A DNA stretch of 64,000 bases from Nansenia antarctica (GCA_963989245.1 OZ022339.1:14221744-14285743); one strand, 5' to 3'; positions 1 through 26,012 are shown, numbered from the stretch's first letter. Numbers and translations are program-made. Notes: generated by a model not told the origin, from the letters alone.

Positions 1-2388
1 CTATCGAGCAACAATGTGTGGTATGGAGTATTTTTACTTAATTTCAACACACTCAAACAACTGTGGACACTTGGTATATTACTATTTCCATTGCCTCACA
101 ATAAGTAGCCTAATATTGCTTTTACTATTATTCTATCTTTGTCAGAGTCTTTGTCACAGTCAATTAGACTGGCCTGTGTGTAGTAATTGTAAACCTATAC
201 AACCAACGCAAAGGGACTGAGCCCAAAACCTCAAGTAAGTACAAAACCACAATACAGAGCCAGAGGATTTTGTACCGCTGATCTTTACTGTGAGATTTGA
301 CCTTATCCTCAATCTCAACTCTGGGAAAGAAATAAACATTAGTCAAATGTTTCCTGATGTGAAACGATTTAAGATTTCATTTAGGGATGCTAACCAAATA
401 TCAGATGCTAGTCCTCTCTTTGTAAGCTTTTACCCAATTCTTCAGCCTTTTCCCTGCACTTGTCCTCTACTCCACATAGATCTACAAGTACGGTGTAAGA
501 GTCAGTTATGCACTCATATTTTAATCCATGTAGGGTGTACACTTTAGCTAATTAGGTAGCAGGGATTATTTTTGCATACATTATTATAGTAACTTGTATT
601 TGTGCTAATAATAAAATGCTAGCTAACAATATTGCCCCCCCTATCCTTCAGTTTTGATTGGATGCAGGCCATTCCTTCTGGTAGGGTGTTACTGTATGGT
701 TTAACATACTGTATGGTTTAACATACTGCTTTAAACAGACTAATGTAGCATTGCTCATGATTTCTTTATTCACCCATGGATTTGACATAGTTAGACCATT
801 GTGCATAAACAACTTGAGTAGCTGGGTTTGCAAATTAATCCTTTTTGCTGGATTCCTTTTTTTTTAACTTTTTATTTATTTACTTTTTTTCTGTCATTGT
901 GAATAGTTGACTAGAGTAACTTTTTCATGGAGCTCTTTGAGGCACATTAATATGTTGGTACTCTTTATTGAGATAAAGGCTATAGGAACTCAGCAAATCA
1001 GGCCAATAGAGGCCTGTCCTCCAGGCAGCTGTAAGACATATTTTTGTATTCATGGAATACATTGGAATCAGATCCCCAAGTGTTTACTTCAAAATAAAAG
1101 TTACTGGAAAACATTTGTCTGCATGGCTATCCTCCCCATTGAGTTTCCATGATTTGTTGGGATTGGATGTGATACAAGTCACATTGGAGCAGGAGACCTA
1201 AAGGAAACATTGGAGTTAGAGACATAATGCACACTGCTCAGTCTGGCATAGTGGCAGAGATTGACACTTGAAGTACTATGAGCAAGGTAGGTTGTTATTG
1301 ATATAAAAATGATGATATTCTCATTGATTATTCTGTAACACTGTATTGAGGCTATAGTGGACTCATACCAAACTGGCACAGTTGAGTCTTTGCTGTACAA
1401 TCGTTCAGTTTATTGATCTAAACTAAAATGTATTTCTACTATAATATGAAACTAGTAAGAATAGGGCTAATAGTATGCTACACAAGGAACACAAAGTGGA
1501 TGTTCAAGCTGGACAACGTATAGGCTATAGCTGTCATTTTGGGAGCTCCCGTACAGGGGTTGAGAGAGGCGGCTAAGTGGACTGGAACCTCCCCCGTAGT
1601 TAAACCAGCCACGACATCATAAATCTCAAGGAGCTTTGAGGGAGTGATTGTGTCCCCATATCTTAAAGGTGTTAACTGCGCTTGTATAAATAAACGACCT
1701 GTTATTTTAGTCTCCATTACGTATCGGCCGCTGTCACGAGGTTGCTATTTAGGTAGAAAGTGTCACTATATATTTTACTGCTCTAACTCCAAAGGATCAA
1801 ACATAGGTCCTACACACGACAGAGTATTTTCATTGAATGAACCCGATCATTATTTTGCACTCAGAAACCAACAAGCTTTCGTTCAGGGCGTTTATATGGC
1901 TGGAGGCTGAGAAATGATGTTTCAATTTAGAGAATATTTTAGCCAAGTCTATAGGCTACTGTGTGTATATGATTAGCAGTATTAATATACATACTACTTA
2001 TAGATAAGGGCGATAGGGTGCCGATGCGATAGGCTTTTAGTTCCTTAGTCAATAGGTGAATATCGAAAGGCCTTAGGTGCCAGCTTTTGGCATATTTGGT
2101 AAATTCTACTTGTCATAATTATATTAGAATATTACTGTTAGTATCCTTGCTATTGTTATCAATTGTTTCTCTTGTTATTCTCATTTCTCAATTCGCTGAC
2201 AATCGGAGGCCTAAATGTAGGCTATATCATGCATTAATTTGCCGATGACATGATGATGGCTGAAAAGAAATTATTACATCGATGACAAACACCTTTAATG
2301 ACGCAAAGCTTGTATTTTTTTAAATATAGATTTACTTTTGTACTAAACTGTGTTGCATTGTTGTTTGCAGAGCCTGGCGGCCGGGGTT
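1..2388 (+). other. pitx3: 5' flank or first intron of pitx3
   Basis: No coding exon is recognisable here. The sequence is AT-rich and largely unique. A pyrimidine-rich stretch ending in TTTGCAG at 2364-2370 is a good splice acceptor just 18 bases before the pitx3 start codon. I therefore infer that a non-coding first exon lies further upstream, as in other vertebrate Pitx3 genes, and that much of this stretch is intron 1. The short 2371-2388 segment would be the 3' part of the 5' UTR. The block 1500-1760 is less AT-rich and is discussed as a candidate regulatory element. Confidence 0.5.
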
Positions 2389-14342
<11,954 letters not shown>

Positions 14343-14416
14343 AGACATCCCCCAATACCCACCCACCCACCCCCCCCCCCCCTGGCCCATCTTCCCAGAC
14401 CCACAGCTCTCTACAC

Positions 14417-14454
<38 letters not shown>

Positions 14455-15335
14455 TGCCTGGTCCCAGCCACGCTCCATGACTGAATCAAAGTTACTGCAC
14501 AACACTATGGACTGTTAACGAGATGTTGTTTGTCGAAGCGATGGTATAACAGGAATAAGCTTCAACAGTGAAAAACTAAATCCCCAGATGGACCACCATG
14601 CTTCAAAGAACTCTCTCAAATATGCTGAGACTTTGTCGCTTAACCGACCAACTGTTAAAAAGGATTTCTAAGATTATATCTGCTATAAAAAAATTGGGGG
14701 GGGGGGAATGCATGACTAGAGTGAATTTAATGCGAAGGAAAACCCCTGGATGCTCCAGCTGCACAGATGGTCAACATCTTGGCCAGACTGAGATCATTGT
14801 GACATCATGACACTTGCCACCATCACGGGGAAAAAGGGACCTGTGGTTGCAATATGGGAAAGAGGATGTATATAATGGACTTTTTGTTTTGTTTTGTATG
14901 TGACAAAACTACATTATCTATGAAACGTAGTACTTTGAAGATGAGAAAAAGCATGTTCTTCAAGAGCAGACCCTAGATTGATGTACGATGAGTACCTCCT
15001 TTAGGAATTGTAATCTTTGTTATGAATTCCACTCACCTCAGAGGTCACAGGTCAAATCAGAGAGGGGAGAGAAGAGGTAACAATGTCGTCTCAGAGAATA
15101 AAAATAACCTTGAGCAGAGACAAAACAACATTCTCAACAACATCTGTCAGAACATCAGAAACCTTTTTAAAAGTCAAACCCTAAAAAAGCCATTGAACAT
15201 AATAGATTTGTGTGGTGTTAAACAAAGAGTCCATGACTGTAAAAATGTATGTAAGAGTGCAGTTGTTATAAAACAAGCTTTTTTCTGGTGTAGCCTGCTT
15301 TGTCTCATTAAAAAGAATAAAATGATCTGTTTTTA
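14343..15335 (+). other. pitx3: pitx3 3' UTR with poly(A) signals
   Basis: It follows the stop codon directly. It contains a C-run, a (CT)n tract (14418-14452) and a G-run at 14697-14706. ATTAAA at 15307-15312 and AATAAA at 15316-15321 are the first credible poly(A) signals, giving an inferred 3' UTR of about 1 kb. The short open frames 14598-15354 are not convincing genes. Confidence 0.6.
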
Positions 15336-15726
15336 TGAACAACTCACGGACTAGAAGTGAATACAAGTTCTTCCCCATGTCGCTTTCTAAGGCGCTGACA
15401 TTAAAACGGAGTGGCAGAGGCCAAATGATGGAGTGTTTGACCTTGTGTCCCCACGCTGTCTCACCTCCATAGCAACATTACATAACGGGGACAGAGATGG
15501 AGAGATATAGATGTTCCTGCTGCCTGGTCACTGATACGTTTGACCTACACTCTTTGAGCAGTAGCCACAGCGTGTTCTCCAGGCTATCCCGTAACAAGGA
15601 AGAATTCTTGGGGCCGTGCTTCAGATCCGTCTGTAGACGGTGCCAACATTACATAAGCTTTCAGTAGGCGTTTCTACAGACTCTCAAGGAAAGGGGTGTG
15701 TCAAAGTGATATTTTAGCACAATGAC

Positions 15727-15728
<2 letters not shown>

Positions 15729-15808
<80 letters not shown>

Positions 15809-15810
15809 GT
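15729..15810. repeat. (GT)n microsatellite
   Basis: About 36 GT units followed by GGTGGGTGG, downstream of pitx3. Confidence 0.95.
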
Positions 15811-16722
15811 TGTGTGTGTTGCGCGTGTCTCCAATGTCACTTTTCAAACAGCTCTCCACTTAAAGGGACACTTCACCATTTTTAACATCATATTTATTAT
15901 CTACAAAGTGTTGACATGTGAACATTGTCTATGTTCTGTCGATAAAAAGATAAAAATGTCCTAAAGAAATCACAGAATTACTGAAATCATTGATACACTG
16001 AAAATAGAATCGGATGTTTTCAAATGACCGCACAGGTTTATCTGTTCTTCATCATGAAATAAAACATCATTTCCTCCTCTCATTTCAGGCACAAGGAGAT
16101 GAGGAATAGCATCCGAAACCCCCATGTAGTTAAAACACAATTCAACCAGAGAACCGAGATGGAATCTTTGCAACACATAATCCGATGATGTTTTAGCATA
16201 AGACTATTCTCAGGGCAGTCCAGACTAGTGTGTCCATGGGACTGCAGCCTGTGGAGCCAGATGGAACAGTCACAGTGTTTGCCCTCCACACAACACATAG
16301 AATCAATATTCCACTAGAGGGGAGACAGAACTCCATTCCCTTATGTTTACAACACAGGAGTAAAACAATCACAATGGTACAAAACCATAGTCTGGAAAAA
16401 TCCATACAACTTGTACAAGTGATAACGATTACCTCGGAGAATACAGAGGAAGAAACAGAATAAGTGGTTTTATTTTTCTGACAGTATCCTATGGTGGGAG
16501 TTTTGAAGTGAAAAGGTTTCGAGGGCTACAACTCATGAAAACAATTCATGTGACATGGGGGTACTTACAAATCAGAGTTGTGTGTTATTAAATATAGGAA
16601 ACTTAATGCAGTCTGAATGCTCGCTCCCAAAAGAGCAGTCGTGATCATAGAGCACCATAGGCGCTCTATGCCTAGTACCATAGGCACTAGTATATTCAAG
16701 ATTTTACTCCATACATACATTG
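15811..16722. other. Intergenic sequence downstream of pitx3
   Basis: No gene recognised. A small imperfect hairpin occurs around 16645-16690 (repeated CACCATAGGCGCTC / CATAGGCACTAG). Otherwise unremarkable. Confidence 0.5.
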
Positions 16723-19237
16723 TACTGTATTGAGAAGAGGAAGCATTTTGTCTTCTTTTAGCTCTATATCCCCAACAGTTTGGATTTTAAATCAAACAAT
16801 TACTATGGGGTCAAAGTAGACAAAGTTCTCACCTTTAATCATTTATTTATTTATTTTATTTTACCAATTCACCATTTAGAAAATAATATATATATATTTA
16901 AACATACTCCCCTATTTCAAGGCTCCAAAAGTATTGTATACAATATAATTGTCAAATAATGTACTCATCTTTAGTATTTGGTCGATAATCCTGAAGTCTG
17001 CGAACCACTGACCCCACCAGATGCTGGAATATCTGGTGATGCACTGCAACCATCTTCACTTGTTGTTTGTTTTGAGTTTTTTTTGCCTGCAATCTTATCA
17101 TCAGGAAATTAAACGCATGTTCAATGGGATTTAAATCTGGAGATTGACCTGGCCAGTCAACAACTTTTTCAGAAAAACTCCCTAGTTGCTATAGCAGTAT
17201 GTTTGGGGTTATTGACTTACTGTATGATGAAGCGACATCCAATGAATTTGGAGGCATTTGCTTGTAGAATACATTCTGCTGCTACCATCAGCAGTTACAT
17301 CATCAATTAAGACAAGTGAACCAGTTCTTGTGGCAGCTATGCATGGCTTAACCATAGCACCCTCTCCACCATGTTTCACAGATGAGGTGGTATGCTGTAA
17401 ACCTTGGGCAAATCCTCCCCCCCCCAGACTTTCCTCTTGCAATCATACTTGTACATGATAATATTAATATCTTTTTTTCTTCTTTTTTTTAAAATATAGA
17501 AGATGTCATGTACATTGAAAAAGGCATGAATATTTTCAGTTTTTCTCCCTCCCCTCCACGCACCCCTCCCTCCCGAACATGTCTGCATACATATATACAT
17601 ATATAGATTTGCCCACCTACATGCACACACATACAAACAAATAACCAATGAGATTTAGAAATAACAACATTTATTGTTGTTAAATAAGCAACATTTATTG
17701 TTGTTAAAAAAGTGCATAAGTCGGTAAATTAATAGATAAAAAAGATAATAACAAAATAAAATAAAGAATTGGGGGGGAAATCATTTCAGTGAGTCACAAT
17801 GAATTCTGGTAGGTTGTAAGAATGATGTAGTAGGAGATTGTTTCTTACATAAGTCATATTCAGATCCTTTTAGACTCTACAATCTGTGAGAGAGTGTATG
17901 AGCTACAATATGTTCATAGATAAGTTGGTGTCAGTTTTACATGGAAACTTCTTGGTCTCAGAGGCCAAGGCAGACAACAAACTGCTTGGTTACAAAAGTA
18001 TCAGTTTGTAGGAAGTGTTGCCAGGTTTTCAAAATATGTAATGAACAGTTGCCAGTGCAAGTAGAATTTTTTCGTTGAACCTCTAAGCGCGAACCTAATA
18101 TTTTCTAATTTTAGAAAATGCATTATGTCTGTAAGCCACATGGCTATTGAAGGAGGAGTTGGAGATTTCCATCCAAGTAAAATTATATGCTTTGCTAGCA
18201 GTGTAGTAAATGCTACTATATGAGAATTATTGGTGGTAGGGAGACATGACATTCTGTGGAACTCCAAAGAACTCCAAAGAAAGATAATAGTCCAGAAAGT
18301 TACCGGTCTAGGGCATGACCAAAACATGGGTAAGATTGGCTAGGTATAAAGCACATCTTTCACACTTGTCCTCCGCATCAGGATATATTGCTGCGAGTTT
18401 GGATTCGCAAAAGTGAAGTCTATTGATTGTCTATGGATTCATTGAGTTCAGTTTCCCATTTGTTCCTATTTTTGATTAGAGAGTGTGTGAGACAAGGATA
18501 ATATTATCTGTCCACACAACCATTTCCCAGTAGCTTTTTATGTACTTTTTAGGAAACTGTAACCTGACCATCCTTTTTGTGGATAACTAGTGGGGAGCCT
18601 CTGTAGTGGTTTGTGACGTATTCTGCAGATGGTAATCTCATCCACGCCTACCTCCTGGAGAGTGTTCCTGATCTGTGTGACAGTTGTTGTGGGGATTATG
18701 GGGAGCATTCTTCATTCATCCACTGTAGAACTCTCCCTTGGCCTACCAGTCTGTTTGGCTGAGCTCACCAGTGCTTTCTTTGTTTTTTGATGCTATTACA
18801 AACTGTTGATTTTGGTAAGTCTACGGTTTTGGCTATGTTTCTGATAGATTTTTCTGATATTCCAGTCTCAATGGTTTCCTTGACTTTCATTGATGTCTCT
18901 TTGGTCCTTATGTTAGACAGACACCAATATCAGACTCCAAAGGCAAATGCAAAGCCTAGAATCAATACTAGACATTGACAGCTCTCTTATACCTGCACAA
19001 ATGATATGACAGATACCACTTCTGTAACCAGAAACACCTGTCAAGTCCAACACCTGTCCATACTTCTGGAGTCCTGAAATAGGGGGAGTATTTAATAAAA
19101 AAATAATTTAAAGTTAATTAAAGTTAAATCTTTTCTTGTCAGATCATAGTAATTGGTTTAAAATCCAAACTGTTGGAGTATAGAGCTTAAAGAAGACACA
19201 ATTATTTAACTTTCTAATACTTATGGAGGGCACTGTA
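16723..19237 (-). mobile_element. Tc1-like element, decayed, split by an L1-like LINE
   Basis: The right end, read from 19237 on the - strand, is TACAGTGCCCTCCATAAGTA, a classic Tc1 terminus. The left end (16723-16800) is an eroded inverted copy sharing CAACAGTTTGGATTTTAAA. The interior on the - strand shows a Tc1 transposase N-terminal helix-turn-helix region (about 18930-18610, including SEKSIRNIAKTVDLPKSTV) and a catalytic-region piece (about 17440-17210, including GSLVLIDDVTADGSS). Stop codons are present, and the two parts are separated by about 1.15 kb of LINE sequence. Confidence 0.8.
17440..18600 (-). mobile_element. L1-like LINE 3' end inserted in the Tc1 element
   Basis: The - strand frame at 18327-18001 reads HMFWSCPRPVTFWTIIFLWS, then LLAKHIILLGWKSPTPPS and MHFLKLENIRFALRGST. 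This matches the extreme C-terminus of L1/Tx1-type ORF2 proteins (CP.. W..... pattern and RGS...F). It is followed by an A-rich 3' UTR on that strand. The copy is 5'-truncated and the left boundary lies near an A/T-rich run at 17461-17500. Confidence 0.75.
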
Positions 19238-20930
19238 GCTTACAAGTAGAGCCTAGTTTTTTCTGGTCACATGGTCAGGAAAACCTGTGGCCCTGCTCAT
19301 TGTTCAGCAAAACTTAAATCCTAATAGTGATTCTGTCTTTTCTATAACCCATCTTTACAGACTGTTTACTGATGTTGTTTACAGAATGAGACTTTGAAGT
19401 ATTAAGTGTTAGAGGCCTTTTAACAATTGCGTACCTTGACAGAGTTATTGTCGCGTCAATTTCGTGCCCGGAGTGGTACATACAGAGTACAGCAACGTGA
19501 GCTGGCTATAATTTAAGATGTCATTCCAACTTCCTTGGGACCAATATCTCTTGAATTACAGTCATCAACAGATTAGCATTAAGGCAGCAAGCATTCACGT
19601 CTCTTTTTACTGACTATAAATATCCAGGATCTCTCATAGTGTCTCTGATACCGGCGGCCTCTCTCTGATCACAGTTGGTATGGCTATAGAATACTCGCTA
19701 ATGAAAGATGTGGAGTGATTGAATATTACTCAATGACACATTTGGTTATGGAATATTTAAATGTATCACTGATCAAGAATCGTCACATTATAGTGATTAA
19801 ACAATTCCACCAAGGCTTACTAATTATGATAAAGTTATATAATTAAAGCCCAGATATGACATACCATACACTCTGAATGGTAAATAGTTGTATTTTGTAC
19901 TAAACTGTACACATTTCTTTTACACGCATTTACACATTTTCTAATTCCACATATGATTGGAATTACAGTTCAATTATGATTCATGATTCTCGTCTATGAT
20001 ATGGTGAATTGATGTCCGGGGGCAGATTGACTAAATTGGAAATATTAGAACGTAACTTGGAATTGAGCAGAGAGCGCAGTCGTGGTGGTGATTAGTGTTC
20101 AGTGTATGTAAAAATACTAATATAATAGGGAAGGAAATGTGCTTCCTTTCACAGTTTGTTCCCCAAGGGGATTAAAGAAATTAAAGTCTGCCAAAATGGC
20201 TTTTGAAACTTATTAACAATACAAATGGATCAAGGTGAGAGGAAAGCTCCCAGTGATGTTTGAATATAATAGTTCTTCATGAGCTGTTTGCTCAACCCCA
20301 ATCACACTGAATCAATCCGTTGATGATTGTTGAAGTGCTAGGTTAATTGCTAGAGTGGATTTTGGGAAATAAGCATAGTCTTTTATCATATGATTTAGGA
20401 TTGATGACAAGATAATCAATCGACCTCTGATTTTGACCTGGAATGAATCCTAACTACAATCATAACTGGATCTTGCAACCGCACAACTATAATCAGAGAG
20501 AGAGATTGTAAAAGAAACACAGAACTTGTTTTAATCAATTTACAGTATACTGTCATACTGTGTTTACAGTAACTAGCTAGATTATCACATACCGCATCTT
20601 ATTTTGGATTTAATCTGCCATCACAATATGTGATTAAAACCCACGTTTTCTCCTACATTGAGACACTCTCTCGGTTGGTTCTAATTGATGTCGCTGACTG
20701 GGAACAATGGTAGTTGTGCCTGACAAGACATCCCCTCAGGGAGCTGGGAATCTGTGGACCACACAGACTCTCATATCTGAACAGGCCACTGACACCCACG
20801 TCCAGACCAATTTGGGATCTGAAACTTGCCACTTTATCCCAATGTCTCAATACTATTTTGAGGATTTAGTCTAACTAAACCTCCCACTTTAACCAATACA
20901 ATGTGGGAACTCTCTTTACACACGCACACA
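19238..20930. other. Intergenic, unique
   Basis: AT-rich with no exon, RNA gene or mobile element I can support. Confidence 0.5.
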
Positions 20931-20936
20931 GGCACG

Positions 20937-20937
<1 letters not shown>

Positions 20938-20974
<37 letters not shown>

Positions 20975-20992
20975 CACACACAAACACTATTG
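20938..20992. repeat. (CA)n microsatellite
   Basis: CA units with a few CG interruptions. Confidence 0.93.
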
Positions 20993-21261
20993 TTTTGAGG
21001 CAGCGTCTGAATGCTCTAGCCTGTGTGTGTAATGAGAGCCTTGCTGTCTGTTCCCCTCCTCCTCCTGGGTTCAGATGCTCCCAGCCTGCAGGCTTGGTTC
21101 AGACTGTGGTCCTCCTCTACTCCAACTGTAATACATTAGCAGGATTAACATTCCCACGGTAAGCCCCCACAGACCAACCTGTCGGCTTTTCTGTCCTCTT
21201 CCACGGGCCCTCCAGCTTGCTCCATCTTGCACGTAATTTCCCTTTTGCCTTGCCCCCCTTA

Positions 21262-21495
<234 letters not shown>

Positions 21496-21659
21496 ACAGT
21501 GCTATCTGATGCATCTGGGAAGCTATTTCATGAAGGTTAATCTCTCAACTAACAATATTTCTGCTGTTGTTTTCACACCAGTGGCCTCATGACTGGTAGG
21601 GTTGGTTTGTCGGCTCTGTGTTGAGAAGCTACGATGAATAGAAATTAACATTGATGTCA

Positions 21660-21786
21660 CCATGTTCTATGCCTGTGATGTCATTACACCATGTTCTATG
21701 CCTGTGATGTCATTACACCATGTTCTATGCCTGGAATGTCATTACACCATGTTCTATGTCTGTGATGTCATTAGACCATGTTCTAC
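21660..21786. repeat. 29-bp minisatellite, 4.4 copies
   Basis: Unit begins ACCATGTTCTATGCCTGTGA and continues TGTCATTAC, with small differences between copies. Confidence 0.93.
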
Positions 21787-21956
21787 AAGCAAGCTAGCAA
21801 AAAAAAAAGAGTCCACAGGAACATATCGTCACCTTCTTAAAATAATGGCTTTCGTCACTTTTGAGGAAAATTATGTTTTTGCCTAAATATCATATATTCT
21901 AGATTGGTTGGTTCAGTTTATTTTGTTTTTTGCTAAACTTGATAATATGCCTTAGA

Positions 21957-21957
<1 letters not shown>

Positions 21958-22022
<65 letters not shown>
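21958..22022. repeat. (AC)n microsatellite
   Basis: About 32 pure AC units. Confidence 0.96.
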
Positions 22023-22025
<3 letters not shown>

Positions 22026-22167
22026 TGGCCCTTGGGAATAGGCAAGGCGCTCCACTAAACCAATTCCAGACACCTCTAATTAAACATTATCTATCCAGGA
22101 GCCCCAGAGAAAAGAAAGCACCTTAGAGTTGTTTTCACATGGGATTATCCTCCTTGGTCCAAATGCT

Positions 22168-22284
22168 CCCAACTCTCTCAATGTCACTCTCTCAATGTAA
22201 CTCTCTCAATGTCACTCTCTCAATGTAACTCTCTCAATGTCACTCTCTCAATGTAACTCTCTCAATGTAACTCTCTCAATGTAA
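22168..22284. repeat. 14-bp tandem repeat, about 8 copies
   Basis: Unit CTCTCTCAATGTAA alternates with CTCTCTCAATGTCA. Confidence 0.93.
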
Positions 22285-23849
22285 GCTATTGTTCTCCTCC
22301 AGTTTTACACTCCTCTATATCTATGTTCTAAAACTTGTAGAATGTATCAGTTACTATAGTTAACTTATTGTGTACGTTTATAATATAACTATTTTAATAG
22401 AAAATAGACCATAAACAGGCTGAACAAATTTGATGGGTAACACTTCCTGTGTGTGGGTATACAGTTTTGTTGTGTTTTAAAATATATACAACTGTTTATA
22501 GACTTTATAGACACTTCACTATTTGTTCAAAGATATGCTTAAATATGTTACAGTATACATATGTATCCTAATCAAATGTTTAACAACACGTTGATATTAT
22601 ATGTGTTTGTTTGTTAAATTATTATTATTATTATATGTAGTGCACTCAAGATCAGAGTCATTTCTTTGGTAACCCTGAGCTTATAACAACTCAGAATCAG
22701 AATTGCTTTTATTACATCAATGTACGCCGGGTACACAGAGTAACATTCTTGGGTTCAGGTTCTTTGACATTGGCATTGCAGCTGAATGCAAAATCAATAA
22801 TAGAATAAACCAGGATACAAAATCAACTAAATCAACAATCAACAATAGCAGCAATAGCAGCAGAATACAAAATCAACAATAATACAATAGTAAATGAGTG
22901 GGGTGATAATAGAAACAAGTAGGATGAGGTAATGATAAGGTGATAGTAGTTGTACCACAGCGCTGCTGTTGTAGAACAGTAGTGCAACTGTTTATGTATA
23001 TATATGAACTGTACAACTGTTTATGTATATATATGAATACAACTGTACAACTGTTTATATGGAAACACTTAACAAACCTGTTAAAGTATATATACCCTAT
23101 GTATTACCCTATGGGAAAGACATCTAGAAAACATATTTTCGTTATTGATTTTATCTCCACTCCACTATACTCAGTGGCTTGTTGGAGCAGTTAGGGTTAG
23201 GGTTAGCAGTAATGTATGCAGTACATACATTACAGAATGTGATGTCACTGTATGCTTGCTCTCTACTGCCATCTCTTGGACATTTGTACAGGGAAGAATC
23301 TCAGAAACATGAAATAACACTGATTATCTATTATTTTGTATTAAATCAATTGAATGGGCAAGTGTGTCCAACATTTTGACTGGTACTGTATATATATTGC
23401 CTGTCGACTCATCAATCAGGATGTAAGAGCAATAAAACCCAGCCTAAGTATTTTTCTTTCCTTTTCCTTTCCTTTTGGATTTTAGATTCTTTTTTTCTTT
23501 CTGTTTACTGTATTCGATAGAGAGCATATTTCTTGTTCACACAACTGCAAGGTATACTGTGGTGCTGTGCACCACTGATTTGTTGTGGAGAAAAACAAAA
23601 AGGTTTTGTTTCAGCACTATATATGTGTTTGTGTACATATTTCAATCTCTCTCTGCAGAATTCTTTACATACAGAACTATTTTAAAAAATGTTCTCAATT
23701 GCTCAAACGTTTTCTGAAAGCATGGCTCATTTTCTCAAAACTCTAAACACAAAACACAAAACTCCACAAATCTCTTGCAAAAGCAAACACTGCATTCGAA
23801 ACAAATGACACTTCAAATGACCTGACACCTGGACCCCCCCACCATGATA
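22285..23849. other. Intergenic with small repeat fragments
   Basis: Contains a LINE-type tail (CAGAATCAGAATTGCTTTTA near 22692-22712, reading as a - strand 3' end), a duplicated TGTTTATGTATATATATGAA near 22990-23040, three telomere-like TTAGGG units around 23188-23206, and a lone Tc1 end (GACTGGTACTGTATATA at about 23376-23395). No gene is seen. Confidence 0.5.
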
Positions 23850-23857
23850 CACCTGGA

Positions 23858-25007
23858 CAGGGGCGGATTTAGGATCGTAGGAGATCCGGGGCTTAGCCCA
23901 GAGGGAGAATGTAATGTGCGTGCGGAGCGCGCCGGAAAATGTTGCCTTCAACCTTCAACTTACCACCACCTTAAAGCGGACAAAAGGCACTGGAGAACAC
24001 ATATACATTCACACCCTTTAATGAAGCAAACTAATTGTGGTGGTTCTGGGCACAGAGGGAGGTCAGCACACGTAGCTCCCCCTGTCAGTCAGTCACCATC
24101 ATTTATATTTGTATAGAATTACATAATTGATGGGCTGAGGCTAGTTATGTTACAGTATGTATATCAGGGCAGACTCTGTGCTCACCACTTATATTGTATT
24201 TAGAGTCTTGTCCTGTGTTATATGACGATATATTACATGTATTGTTGGCCTGTGTATAGTACTGTGAAATCAAATCCCCCCTGGGACATTAAACAAACTT
24301 AGTTAGTTAGCGTTACATCTTAGGATAGATTTGAGTCATGTTCTGTATACATACATACTACCATAAGGGCATACTTAATGTGGTTACTCCATGTTTACTA
24401 GCTGTAACATTAACGTTACATCATTCTTTTTCACTTGTTACTCAGTCAACCAGAGTGCAGATATCAAAGACTATCAGCCTGTTATTCACTTTATTTGTAT
24501 AAGTATTATCCTTTGTTTGATTTCTTACCATGTACCGTAACAGTACCTTGCTATGTTTCATTTTCATTATAACATAACGTTATGTTATGATAGCCAGCTA
24601 GCATCAGCAAACCGGAAAAGTAGTGTCAGTGAGTCAGTCACCTTTCTAATAAGATTCACAAACCTGAAACATCATCTATGTCATCACTGCTGGTGATGTC
24701 ATTCTTGCTGCTGATACTGCTGCTGCAACAGTTCTTGGCGCATGTTTTGTTGAAAACAACTTTGGGATATCCATCCTTACAATTTTGCAAGTCAGGCACT
24801 GATTGAGATCACTTCTTCTTCAGGGCAGGGCAGGCTACGCAGTACGCAGGCTAATGTCGCGCAGCTGCTGCCTCTCTGTTGGACTCCGGTACTGCACGTT
24901 ACTCAATATTTTTTTTTTTTTTTTTTTTTTTAAAGTAAAACATTCGGGGCTTTTCAGAAAACATCCGGGGCTTGAGCCCCAGTAGCCACCCCCTAGCGCC
25001 GCCCCTG
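23858..25007. mobile_element. Non-autonomous hAT element (1150 bp) inside a minisatellite
   Basis: Starts CAGGGGCGGATTTAGG and ends CGCCGCCCCTG. It is flanked by a perfect 8-bp duplication CACCTGGA (23850-23857 and 25008-25015), and the duplicated bases are themselves part of the minisatellite unit on both sides. Inner sub-terminal similarity (CCGGGGCTTAGCCC against the inverse of CCGGGGCTTGAGCCCC) supports the terminal repeats. No transposase is recognised. Confidence 0.88.
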
Positions 25008-26012
25008 CACCTGGACCCCCCCACCACCATGATACACCTGGACCCCCCCCCACCATGATACACCTGGACCCCCCCACCATGATACACCTGGACCCCCCCC
25101 ACCATGATACACCTGCCCCCCACCCCCACCACCATGATACACCTGGACCCCCCCACCACGATACACCTGGACCCCCCCAACATGATACACCTGGACCCCC
25201 CACCACCATGATACACCTGGACCCCTCCACCACCATGATACACCTGGACCCCCCCCACCACCATGATACACCTGGACCCCCCCACCATGATACACCTGGA
25301 CCCCCCCACCACCATGACACACCTGGACCCCCCCACCACCATGATACACCTGGACCCCCCCACCACCACGATACACCTGGACCCCCCCCCACCATGATAC
25401 ACCTGGACCCCCACCACCATGATACACCTGGACCCCCCCCACCATGATACACCTGGACCCCCCCACCATGATACACCTGGACCCCCCCACCATGATACAC
25501 CTGGACCCCCACCACCATGATACACCTGGACCCCCCCCACCACCATGATACACCTGGACCCCCCCACCACCATGATACACCTGGACCCCCCCACCACCAT
25601 GATACACCTGGACCCCCACCACCATGATACACCTGGACCCCCCCCCCACCATGATACACCTGGACCCCCCCCACCATGGTACACCTGGACCCCCCCACCA
25701 TGATACACCTGGACCCCCCCACCACCATGATACACCTGGACGCCCCGCCCCCAACACCATGATACACCTGGACCCCCCGACCACCATGATACACCTGGAC
25801 CCCCCCCACCATGATACACCTGGACCCCCCGACCACCATGATACACCTGGACCCCCCCCACCATGATACACCTGGACCCCCCCACCACCATGATACACCT
25901 GGACGCCCCCAACACCATGATACACCTGGACCCCCCCCACCATGATACACCTGGACCCCCCCCACCATGATACACCTGGACCCCCCCACCACCATGATAC
26001 ACCTGGACCCCC
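25008..26012. repeat. C-rich minisatellite, unit about 22-28 bp, about 40 copies
   Basis: Unit ACCATGATACACCTGGAC followed by a C-run of variable length and optional extra ACC. A solo unit and a half lies left of the hAT insertion (about 23825-23857), showing that the array once ran across it. The three long - strand frames (VSWWWGGPG, SRCIMVGG, VQVYHGGG repeats; up to 386 residues) are the same repeat read in three frames and are not proteins. Confidence 0.96.

Noticed and set aside
16640..16690. Regulatory hairpin near 16.6 kb
   Set aside because: Weak imperfect repeats of a short AT-rich word; not distinguishable from chance.
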